Assembly (NCBI GenBank): GCA_030642005.1 | Contig: DAOWOP010000154.1 | Location: 1-6,223 of the forward strand | Origin: Planctomycetales bacterium | Lineage (GTDB): Bacteria > Planctomycetota > Phycisphaerae > SM23-33 | DNA: 6,223 bases | Direction: 5' to 3' | Shown: piece after piece, positions 1-6,197 of the stretch | Layout of the letters: each line of letters opens with the position of its first letter | How positions within the stretch are numbered: the stretch's first letter is position 1 | Program-made: the position numbers and the translations under genes | Notes under the pieces: generated by a model | The model's database searches: none | Told to the model about the DNA's origin: nothing | What the model saw: only the letters and a program-made list of their open reading frames with translations

Positions 1-238
1 CCTGACATGCCATGGCAGATTCGGGATTCCATTCCCAGGTATCTTCAAAGGCTTCGAGTTGGGCCTTGGAGCGTGAACCGTTCTGCTCGGCGAAAAGAAC
101 GTTGTAATCCTGATTGGATTTGAAGGGCGGGTCCAGGTAAATCAGATCGACGGATTCGTCCTTGATGTACCGTTTCAGGATATCAAGGTTGTCGCCGTAG
201 TAGAGGATATTATCGGGTTGCTGCTTCGCTCCGCTCAT
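1..238 (-). CDS. Site-specific DNA methyltransferase, beta class (N-terminal 79 codons; runs off the left edge)
   Basis: The reading frame begins MSGAKQQPDNILYYGDN and runs off the window after 79 codons, so the C-terminal part is missing. Residues 14-21 (YGDNLDIL) and 31-39 (DLIYLDPPF) match the start of N4-cytosine/N6-adenine DNA methyltransferases. DPPF at 36-39 is catalytic motif IV, which holds the target amino group, and SNQDYNVLF after it is typical of this family. Motif IV close to the N terminus implies the permuted beta order, with the target-recognition region and the S-adenosylmethionine-binding FxGxG motif in the missing part. The ATG at 238-236 is preferred because an in-frame TGA lies two codons upstream and a GGAG (249-252) sits 10 nt before it. 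The gene starts 85 bp after the smc stop on the same strand, so co-transcription is possible. Whether it is an orphan enzyme or belongs to a restriction system cannot be seen. The recognition site and methylated base are unknown. Confidence 0.88.
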   Translation of the reverse strand, partial: MSGAKQQPDNILYYGDNLDILKRYIKDESVDLIYLDPPFKSNQDYNVLFAEQNGSRSKAQLEAFEDTWEWNPESAMACQ

Positions 239-248
239 CAATCATATT

Positions 249-252
249 CTCC
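249..252 (-). promoter_or_regulatory. Shine-Dalgarno site of the methyltransferase gene
   Basis: GGAG on the minus strand, 10 nt before the ATG at 238. The spacing is slightly long but acceptable. Together with the in-frame stop just upstream, it fixes the start. Confidence 0.5.
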
Positions 253-293
253 ACGGATGGCGGAAATTCGCAAGCCTCAAATCGCCGGACAGG

Positions 294-349
294 GCAAACC
301 CGCACAACCGAGTCTTCATCCGATTACGCACCGACGGGTTGTGCTTTGC
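294..349 (-). terminator. Imperfect stem-loop straddling the smc stop codon (possible 3' end structure)
   Basis: GCACAACC (302-309) is the exact reverse complement of GGTTGTGC (337-344). The pairing continues outward with GCAAA (294-298) against TTTGC (345-349) across a 3-nt bulge, giving about 13 pairs around a 27-nt loop that contains the smc TAA (324-326). No T-run follows on the minus strand, so it is not a classical intrinsic terminator. It could stabilise the mRNA end, slow ribosomes or be chance. Confidence 0.3.
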
Positions 350-3300
350 GGGTTTTTGGAGCCTGTTCGATCATTTTTGTGGCGTCTTCGAAGCGGACGG
401 AGATAGGTGTCGAGACGCCCGGCTGCTGCATGGTCAGCCCGTAAATCTGGTCGGCCATTGCGATGGTTCGCTTGGCGTGCGTGATGATGACAAACTGGCT
501 GGTGGCGAGGAACTCGCGGACGAGTTGGGTAAATCTTTCTGTGTTCTGCTCGTCGAGCGCGGCATCGACCTCGTCGAGCAGGCAGAACGGTCCGGGGCGG
601 GCCTTGAAGAAACTGAACAGCAGCGCCAGTGCGGTCATCGTCTTTTCCCCGCCGCTCAGCAGCGAGATTGACCGCAGTTCCTTTCCGGGCGGGCGGGCGA
701 CGATCTCGATACCGCTTTCCAGGACATTGTCCGGGTCGGTCAGCAGGATGTCGGCCTTACCCCCGCCGAAGAGTTTGCGGAACAGTTCGTTGAAGTGGCT
801 TCGGACGGCCTGGAAGGATTCTTCGAACCGTTTTCTGCTCTCGGCGTTGATGCGCTTTATCAGGTTCGCCAGTTGTTTCTGGGAATCGCGGATGTCGGCG
901 GTCTGTTCGGAGAGGAATTTTTCGCGCTGCTGCAATTGCTCCTGTTCGTCGATGGCGTCGAGGTTGACGTTCCCCAGCCGGTCGATCTTGCCGCGAAGTT
1001 CGCCGATTTCCGTCCTGACGGCTTCCCAGTCGCGTTGCTCGTCGTGGGTATAGTCGGCGTAGGCAGCCGGCAGGTCGATGTTCAGTTCCTCGGACGTCCG
1101 CGAGATAATCTCCTCGATGCGGACCTCGATCTCGCCCAGTTTGACGCGGATGTCGGAAGATTGCGCCGACAGGTCATCGTGTTTTTTTCGCTCGTCGGCG
1201 AGTTGCTTTTTGATTTCGCCGAGGCGTTCGGCGAGCGTACCGCAGGAGATGGAGGTCTCTTCCATTTCCCTTCCGAGGTCAGCCTTTTGTTTCACCGACG
1301 TCTGGATTTTTTCGTGTGCTTCGGCTGCGCCGTTCCGGGCTTCGGTTCGGCGGTTGCGGGTCTGGTTAATCTGCTCGCGCAGGGCTGTCAGTTCGCGGGC
1401 CAGCGATTCACCCTGCTGGTCCAGCCGTTGGAGGTTTTCCTGTCCGGCCGAGTGCTTCTGTTGCGCCGACGCCAGGGCGACCGCCGTAGCGGTGGCTTCG
1501 GATGCCAGAGACTCCTGCCGCTTCGTCGCGTCGGCCACCGCGTCGTTCAGCCGGGTGACTTCGGCCTCGCGCCGGGTGCGGGCGGCATCAAGTTCGGCAG
1601 CGCCGGCCTTGCTCTGACGCTCGCCGGCGCAAGCCGATTCGATTTCATCGGCCAACCGGCGGACCTCATCGGCCACCAGCGGCGCTTCACGCTTCAGTTC
1701 GCCGACCTGCTCGTCAAAGCGCTCCAGCAGTCCCCGGCAGGATACCCGCTCGGTGTTGGCTTCATAAACAGCCGTCCGCAATGAGTGGACGAGTTCTTCG
1801 GTATGCTTCTGTTCGGAGCGGACCTTTTCCAGTTGTCGGGAAAGTTCATCGACGCGGGTCTGGTTTTCTCGCAGTTTTCGGTCCACGTCGGCCAGTTCGC
1901 TCTTCTGCCAGATCGGTCCGACCGACCTGTTTTGTCCCGCCGCCGGTTCGGCAGCCAGGCGCAGCCGGCCGTCGGTTTCCAGGACATCACCGGCAGTGGT
2001 TACAAACCGCCAGTCGCCCCCCAGCCGGCCTGCAAGGTCGAACGCAGCCGAGAGCGTCTCGACCACAAGCGTCGTGGCGAGGAGTCTTTCGATAACAGGG
2101 ACCATCCGTTCGTCGGTGCAGCGGACCAGATCGGCTGCACGGGCGATAACGCCGTCGGCGGGGCCGATGGGCCGCTCGTCGGCTGAAGGCCCGCCTGCCT
2201 GCCGGCAAGGTATCCGGTCCAGGCAGATGAATTCGACGCCGTCGGCGTCTCCGGCGATTTGCCTGATTTTCCCGGCCGATTCGGCGATCTGCCCGGCCGA
2301 TTCGGCAATAAGCCACTGGCTGGCCCCGCCCAGCGCCGCTTCGATCACGCCGGCGCGGGCTACGTCGGTCTCGATAAAATCGCCCAGCATCCCCAGAACA
2401 AAGGGCCTGCCCTGAGTCTCGTCGAAGGGCGTATTTCCTTCCTTCGCCGCGGCGAGTACTCGTCGGACGCCTTCGCCCAGGCCTTCGCCGCGCTGCTGCA
2501 TCTGCTCCAGAACGCTCCGGCGGGAAACAAGTCCGCTGTGGGCCTGCTGTGCGCCGGAAAGATCGGACGCCATCGCTTCGGCGTCGTCGGCGCCGCTGCG
2601 GGCGTCCTGCTGGGTCTTATCAAGCCTGGCCTGGGAATCGGTCAGTACGGCCTCGACCGCCGAAAGTTTCGTCTGGGCGGCGGACCGGCGGGACAGGATG
2701 TCTTCGAGCGACTTTGCGATTTCCTCGCTCCGGCCCGTGAGCCTCTGTCGGCTGGCGTGGAGGTTCTCGCGATGGAGGCTGTAGGTGTTGATCTCGTTGT
2801 GCAACTGTGCGGTCCGGCGGAGCAGGTCGATGGTGCCGTTTTTTTCATCTTCCAGTTGTCCCCGAAGTTGTCGGACCGCTTCGGCGGCGGCGGTCGAAGC
2901 GTCGCTCGCCGCTTCGGCCTGCCGGATCAGTTCGGTCAGTTCGTCGGCAACGGCTTCGAGGCGGTCGCGGGCGTCGGCTGATTCCTGGTCGTTTGTGGCG
3001 GCCTTCGCCTCCAGTTGCTCGCAGCGCGAGGTGTCGGCGGCGATCGCGTCGGTGAGTTCTTCAGACCTGGCCGACAGCATTTGGCCTCGCTGCCTGGCTG
3101 CGATTATCTGGCCGTCAAGTTCGGAAATCGCCCCTTCCAGGTCGTGTGCCTTTCGCGACAGGTCGGCCAGTTCCGTCTCCGTGGTCGTTTCGGACGCCTC
3201 GAGCCGGCCTGTCTGGGCCGTTACACTTGCCATCGCGTCGGTGAGCGTATCGGCCTGGGCCTGAACGTCCCGCCGCCGGGCGACGAGGTCGTGGTACTGC

Positions 3301-4049
3301 GCCAGTGAAAACAGGCTGCGGAGTTCGGCCAGACGATCGCTGTATTTCTGGTAACTCCTTGCCTTGCCCGCCTGGTACTTGATGGAGCGGAGGCGCTTTT
3401 GGACTTCCGAGAGGATGTCGGTCAGGCGGAGGAGGTTCTGCTCGACCCGTTCGAGTCGGCGGATGGCTTCTGCCTTGCGGGCCTTGTATCGGCTGATACC
3501 GGCGGCCTCGTCGAAGACTATCCGCCGGTCGGCCGATGACGCCTGAAGGAACGCCTCGACCCTGCCCTGCTCGATGAGACTGTATCCGCCGACGCCGGTG
3601 TCCATGAACATCTCGCGGATGTCCCTGAGGCGAACGACCTTGTTGTTCAGGAGGTATTCGCTTTCACCGCTGCGATAGAGTTTGCGGGCGACGGTAATGG
3701 TGTGTTCTTCAGCCTGGGGCTTCTGCGCGTCATCGGCGGCGGGGATGTACAGGCCGTTGGGCGAATTTCCGCTGCCGGGCCAATCGGCTGCGCACGCGAA
3801 GACGAGCGTAACTTCGGCGTACCCGCTCGAGCGCCGCTGGGCGGTGCCGCTGAAAATAACGTCCAGCATCCCTCCGCCGCGGAGGCTCTTGGCCGACTGC
3901 TCGCCGAGAACCCACTTGAACGCATCGACGAGGTTGCTCTTGCCGCAACCGTTCGGGCCTACCACGCATGTAACGCCGTCGTGGAACTCAAAGGTGGTCT
4001 TGTTGGAAAAACTCTTGAACCCGAATAACGTCAGGGCTTTCAACTTCAT
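324..4049 (-). CDS. smc: Chromosome partition/condensation ATPase SMC
   Basis: Full-length SMC of 1241 residues, the ATPase of the bacterial SMC-ScpAB complex that extrudes DNA loops and helps condense and segregate the chromosome. Motifs in order: Walker A GPNGCGKS (31-38), R-loop RGGG (57-60), Q-loop in IEQGRV (Q161), a long coiled coil from about 190 to 520, hinge at about 522-697, returning coil at about 715-1085, ABC signature LSGGEK (1131-1136), Walker B FCLLDE (1155-1160), D-loop ALDEQN (1164-1169) and switch histidine H1191 (ITH). All catalytic motifs are intact. It is somewhat longer than the usual 1150-1200 residues; extra length includes a loop at about 85-115 in the head and sequence in the hinge. 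The ATG at 4049 is chosen over the one at 4058 because GGAAGGA (4058-4064) lies 8 nt before 4049 but overlaps the other, and MKLKALTLFGFKSF is the family's normal beginning. The usual partners scpA and scpB are not in the window. Confidence 0.97.
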   Translation of the reverse strand: MKLKALTLFGFKSFSNKTTFEFHDGVTCVVGPNGCGKSNLVDAFKWVLGEQSAKSLRGGGMLDVIFSGTAQRRSSGYAEVTLVFACAADWPGSGNSPNGLYIPAADDAQKPQAEEHTITVARKLYRSGESEYLLNNKVVRLRDIREMFMDTGVGGYSLIEQGRVEAFLQASSADRRIVFDEAAGISRYKARKAEAIRRLERVEQNLLRLTDILSEVQKRLRSIKYQAGKARSYQKYSDRLAELRSLFSLAQYHDLVARRRDVQAQADTLTDAMASVTAQTGRLEASETTTETELADLSRKAHDLEGAISELDGQIIAARQRGQMLSARSEELTDAIAADTSRCEQLEAKAATNDQESADARDRLEAVADELTELIRQAEAASDASTAAAEAVRQLRGQLEDEKNGTIDLLRRTAQLHNEINTYSLHRENLHASRQRLTGRSEEIAKSLEDILSRRSAAQTKLSAVEAVLTDSQARLDKTQQDARSGADDAEAMASDLSGAQQAHSGLVSRRSVLEQMQQRGEGLGEGVRRVLAAAKEGNTPFDETQGRPFVLGMLGDFIETDVARAGVIEAALGGASQWLIAESAGQIAESAGKIRQIAGDADGVEFICLDRIPCRQAGGPSADERPIGPADGVIARAADLVRCTDERMVPVIERLLATTLVVETLSAAFDLAGRLGGDWRFVTTAGDVLETDGRLRLAAEPAAGQNRSVGPIWQKSELADVDRKLRENQTRVDELSRQLEKVRSEQKHTEELVHSLRTAVYEANTERVSCRGLLERFDEQVGELKREAPLVADEVRRLADEIESACAGERQSKAGAAELDAARTRREAEVTRLNDAVADATKRQESLASEATATAVALASAQQKHSAGQENLQRLDQQGESLARELTALREQINQTRNRRTEARNGAAEAHEKIQTSVKQKADLGREMEETSISCGTLAERLGEIKKQLADERKKHDDLSAQSSDIRVKLGEIEVRIEEIISRTSEELNIDLPAAYADYTHDEQRDWEAVRTEIGELRGKIDRLGNVNLDAIDEQEQLQQREKFLSEQTADIRDSQKQLANLIKRINAESRKRFEESFQAVRSHFNELFRKLFGGGKADILLTDPDNVLESGIEIVARPPGKELRSISLLSGGEKTMTALALLFSFFKARPGPFCLLDEVDAALDEQNTERFTQLVREFLATSQFVIITHAKRTIAMADQIYGLTMQQPGVSTPISVRFEDATKMIEQAPKTRKAQPVGA
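2191..2210. repeat. Short palindrome-type sequence (CCTGCCTGCCGGCAAGG) inside the smc hinge
   Basis: CCTGCCTGCCGGCAAGG is centred on the 8-bp palindrome TGCCGGCA (2200-2207), with CC/GG flanks that pair if one A is bulged. It is read in frame as PCRQAGG (SMC residues 614-620). From memory, similar CTGCCTGCCGGCAGG words, translated as LPAGRQAG, recur as dispersed repeats in planctomycete and other uncultivated genomes. That link is recall and was not checked. Confidence 0.45.
2271..2306 (-). repeat. Two direct copies of a 15-bp word, 21 bp apart, in the smc hinge
   Basis: CCCGGCCGATTCGGC occurs at 2271-2285 and again at 2292-2306 on the + strand. In the protein this gives IAESAGQ-IAESAGK (residues 581-594), a heptad-period duplication in the helix before the LDRI strand of the hinge. 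The local hinge length is close to normal, so it may be repeat-slippage replacement and not a large insertion. Confidence 0.7.
2403..2430. repeat. Short palindromic repeat-like sequence inside the smc hinge (translated PFDETQGRP)
   Basis: GCCCT (2409-2413) and AGGGC (2426-2430) are inverted arms around GAGTCTCGTCGA; GGGC at 2403-2406 can also pair with GCCC at 2409-2412. The sequence resembles the CCCTGAG...TCGAAGGG family of short dispersed repeats that I recall from many environmental bacterial genomes, which show up as peptides such as STRLRAGP, LSLVEG and DETQGRP in different frames. All three readings are present here. It keeps the SMC frame open at residues 541-550, just before the hinge strand FVLGMLGDF. 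Family membership is recall only. Confidence 0.55.
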
Positions 4050-4167
4050 CAGCAACATCCTTCCATGGTGTTCGACCTGGTAATATCAGTACCCGTCCGT
4101 AGATAACTGTTCACCCATTTGCAATGGTTGCAGGTCTCCGGCATCAGGCATTGGTAGCGCCGCTCCG
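4050..4167 (-). other. smc leader region, no confident promoter
   Basis: About 118 bp lie between the inverted-repeat element and the smc start. I find no convincing -35/-10 pair: TTGCAA is followed by TTATCT at a spacing that is too short. It contains a small CCATT-TGC-AATGG hairpin near 4116-4128 and a 31-codon frame (4144-4049) that ends in a TGATG overlap with the smc start. Confidence 0.4.
4058..4064 (-). promoter_or_regulatory. Strong Shine-Dalgarno site of smc, decides the start
   Basis: GGAAGGA on the minus strand ends 8 nt before the ATG at 4049. It overlaps or abuts the alternative ATG at 4058, which therefore cannot use it. This makes the shorter 1241-residue SMC the likely product. 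Confidence 0.75.
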
Positions 4168-4317
4168 TAAAAGAGAATATTGAATATTGAACAAGGAATG
4201 TCGAAGTTTGAAGTAAAAAGAAGATAAATGCGTGATGCGCGTGGAGTCTCACCTTTGTTTTTTTCTGTTACTTCGAAATTCAAAATTCCTTGTTCAATAT
4301 TCATTATTCGTCTTTTA
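4168..4317. repeat. MITE-like AT-rich inverted-repeat element between the lipoprotein gene and smc
   Basis: The left arm 4175-4216 matches the reverse complement of the right arm 4268-4309 at 37 of 42 positions. The match includes an exact 19-bp core, TGAATATTGAACAAGGAAT. Outward, TAAAAGA (4168-4174) continues the repeat against 4311-4317 with one extra base on the right. The loop is about 51 bp. The arms are much more AT-rich than the genes on either side. No transposase is encoded and I see no obvious target-site duplication. It begins about 7 bp after the FlgI-like stop codon, so its transcript could fold into a long hairpin that ends or protects that mRNA. Frames through such elements give peptides like NIEQGILNFEV and FDIPCSIF, which I recall as common spurious small ORFs in planctomycete-type genomes. 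Confidence 0.8.
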
Positions 4318-4324
4318 GGTATTA

Positions 4325-6043
4325 TCAATCCCCCGGCATATCGCTCCTGCCGGCGGCGGGGACCGAACTGTAGATTTTCCGCATGGCGTCGCTGCGCTCA
4401 AGGACGAATTTAGCGGGTATGTGCTCGCCCTTGCAAAGTCCGTAGAGCACGCCGACGACTTGTGAATAAGTCAATCCCAGCCCCTGGATATTTCCGTCCA
4501 GCCCGCGGGTCGGACGCGAGCCGAGAGTCCTGATAAACTCATCCACCCGCGGAGCAACGTAAAACGGGTCGCTCTGACGCCGCGTGCCGGGAATCCTGCG
4601 ATATACCATGACCTTCTTGTCGGTGCGCAAGGCGTTTATTGTTACCAGTTCATCGCCGGGACAGTAAAACACCGGACGATTCAAAGGCATTCCCCGCCCG
4701 AACAGGACAATTTTCGGCTTGCCCGTTACCGTCGCGTAGATTGCGTAATCGCCATCCGTCTCCACCTCGTCCACCACAAACTGCCCCGATATATCGTGCC
4801 GACGGACCACGCGGTGCGAACCGTGCTTTATCAGCGACTCGTAGGCCGCTACTCTCAACAGTTCGTTTTTGCTCGACAGCATCCGCTTGAGCGTCGCCAG
4901 GCCGCTGGAAGACCGGCGAGCCATGCCGAGTTCTTCCACCGCCGGTATCTGGAACGGCGAATTGGCGTGATTTGCGATGCGGGTTATCACGTCGGCCGCC
5001 ATTGTGTCGTTGAGCCTCAGCCCGGTCCTGGCCGAGTAGAAGGCCGCCGCCGGGTCGGACGATGCGTACAGTTTGCGGATAATCGGCAGTACCTGCCTGC
5101 CGGCGACCTCCCACGCCAAAGCGATGTCCTCGTGCCTGGCCGTCGGAAGCAGGATGTCCCGCGCGAGCCGAAGGGAGTATCTTTCCTCCGAACCTGTCGG
5201 ACCCGAAATATAAACATGCATCACCAGCCGAAGAAAGTGAATGTAATTGTCACGGTATGAACGGGGAATACGCAGTCCGATTATCGAGGGCGTTTTAGCG
5301 ACGGCGACGCTGGAGCCTTCGCCGAAACGCTCATTGAGCCGACGCTGTATCAGGCGCGACATGCGATAGTCCGCCCGGCGAAGTTCCAGTCGCACAGGCC
5401 GGCTCTTGACCACTATCCCGCCGTTGGGAATACGACCGGCGCGGAGGCGGGCCTGGGCGCCCTGCTTCGTGCGGTCAATAAACGGATTGACAAACACCGC
5501 ACCACGGCTTTGGGCAAGGGTCTTGGTCCGCGCCGCACTGCCGGCGGACGTAATCATCGACATGTGCATCTCGGTGGTCATCAGGATTGAGCCGTCCAGG
5601 GTAACCGTCTGCGTCCGGGGCAGCGCCTCGACGCGAACGTCGAACCGCGTGCCGACCGGCGCCGCCGGAGGGATAAACCCGCTGACGATAACTACCGCCG
5701 TATCCTTGTCGGCCAGTATCCGTGCAGGCGTAACCCGACCCGTACCGGCCAGGTGAGAGCCGACCTTGTATTTGCTCATCTGCTGAATCAGGTACTTCCG
5801 CAGGTGGCTGGGGACCTCTGCCGAACCGTTGTCGCCAAGCCCGATAACCACGCCGGGGCCACGGACAAGCATCGCGTTGCCGCCTACCAGGTCGGCATAC
5901 CCGGCTACGGTCTCGGCGATGCCGGACGGGAGAACCGCCCGCACAGGCCTGGTCGCCGGCTTAATCTGCTGGCTCTCGCAGCCTGCCGATACGGCAAGCA
6001 CGCCGATAAGAATAATGGCTGCATGTAACCCTCTATTTCGCAT
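4325..6043 (-). CDS. FlgI-like (flagellar P-ring-like) lipoprotein with a central helical insert
   Basis: A 572-residue protein with a lipoprotein-type signal: basic start MRNRG, hydrophobic AAIILIGVLAV, then SAGC with the lipidated cysteine at 22 (Ser at -3 is less usual). Residues about 48-280 resemble the N-terminal body of FlgI, the periplasmic P-ring protein: DLVGGNAMLVRGPGVVIGLG, AVVIVSGFIPPAAPVGTRFDV, DGSILMTT, AQSRGAVFVNP and GRIPNGGIV. Residues about 300-408 look helical and HEAT-like (ADVITRIA, LLRVAAYESLIKHG). Residues about 515-549 (IQGLGLTYSQVVGVLYGLCKGEHIPAKFVL) resemble the FlgI C-terminal end. FlgI is usually near 370 residues, so about 200 are extra. The start at 6043 has GAGG 5 nt upstream. 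No other flagellar gene is visible, so a role in the P-ring is doubtful; a membrane-anchored relative with another envelope role is my inference. All similarity is by eye. Confidence 0.8.
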   Translation of the reverse strand: MRNRGLHAAIILIGVLAVSAGCESQQIKPATRPVRAVLPSGIAETVAGYADLVGGNAMLVRGPGVVIGLGDNGSAEVPSHLRKYLIQQMSKYKVGSHLAGTGRVTPARILADKDTAVVIVSGFIPPAAPVGTRFDVRVEALPRTQTVTLDGSILMTTEMHMSMITSAGSAARTKTLAQSRGAVFVNPFIDRTKQGAQARLRAGRIPNGGIVVKSRPVRLELRRADYRMSRLIQRRLNERFGEGSSVAVAKTPSIIGLRIPRSYRDNYIHFLRLVMHVYISGPTGSEERYSLRLARDILLPTARHEDIALAWEVAGRQVLPIIRKLYASSDPAAAFYSARTGLRLNDTMAADVITRIANHANSPFQIPAVEELGMARRSSSGLATLKRMLSSKNELLRVAAYESLIKHGSHRVVRRHDISGQFVVDEVETDGDYAIYATVTGKPKIVLFGRGMPLNRPVFYCPGDELVTINALRTDKKVMVYRRIPGTRRQSDPFYVAPRVDEFIRTLGSRPTRGLDGNIQGLGLTYSQVVGVLYGLCKGEHIPAKFVLERSDAMRKIYSSVPAAGRSDMPGD

Positions 6044-6197
6044 GACTGCCTCAATGGCTTCGGCAAGCCGACTGAAATAATTATCGGACCTTGCCCGATA
6101 CTCGCTTGAGCGGATATATACTACCTCCCAAGTCGATACTACACCAGATATTGGGAAATTTAACCGCTTACCACAGCGATGTCAATACGCCGCTGGA
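6044..6197 (-). other. Leader of the FlgI-like lipoprotein gene, with small hairpins and an AT-rich block
   Basis: No gene is visible here on either strand. On the minus strand a TAGTATATAT block (about 6114-6123) could serve as a -10 region, but I find no well-spaced -35. TATCGG (6082-6087) pairs with CCGATA (6095-6100) around 7 nt, and GGCTT (6056-6060) pairs with AAGCC (6065-6069) around 4 nt, right before the ribosome site. These may shape the 5' end of the mRNA; no known riboswitch is recognised. Confidence 0.35.
6049..6052 (-). promoter_or_regulatory. Shine-Dalgarno site of the FlgI-like gene
   Basis: GAGG (in TTGAGG) on the minus strand ends 5 nt before the ATG at 6043. It supports that start, which also places a proper lipoprotein signal at the N terminus. 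Confidence 0.6.

Noticed and set aside
8..17. 10-bp palindrome TGCCATGGCA
   Set aside because: Several palindromes of this length are expected by chance in a window of this size, and it lies within coding sequence.
795..1784. Long + strand open frame (329 codons) and other overlapping + strand frames across 339-3925
   Set aside because: They lie antisense to smc, whose motifs and coiled coil are intact throughout. Open antisense frames are expected in GC-rich DNA, and their translations show no recognisable domains.
324..4049. SMC as the JetC component of a Wadjet-type defence system
   Set aside because: The head motifs, hinge and ITH/LSGGEK arrangement are those of the housekeeping SMC, and no JetA, JetB or JetD-like gene is nearby.
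4050..4058. smc start at the ATG at 4058 (three residues longer)
   Set aside because: The ribosome site GGAAGGA would abut or overlap that codon, while it is ideally spaced from the ATG at 4049.
4175..4309. CRISPR array or integron attC site
   Set aside because: There are only two inverted arms, no series of direct repeats with spacers, and no attC consensus ends (RYYYAAC/GTTRRRY) that I can find.
4086..4328. Small minus-strand frames through the inverted repeat (MNIEQGILNFEV..., MRLHAHHAFIFF...)
   Set aside because: Most of their coding sequence is the repeat arms read in different frames, with no good ribosome site. They look like spurious ORFs of a repeat element.
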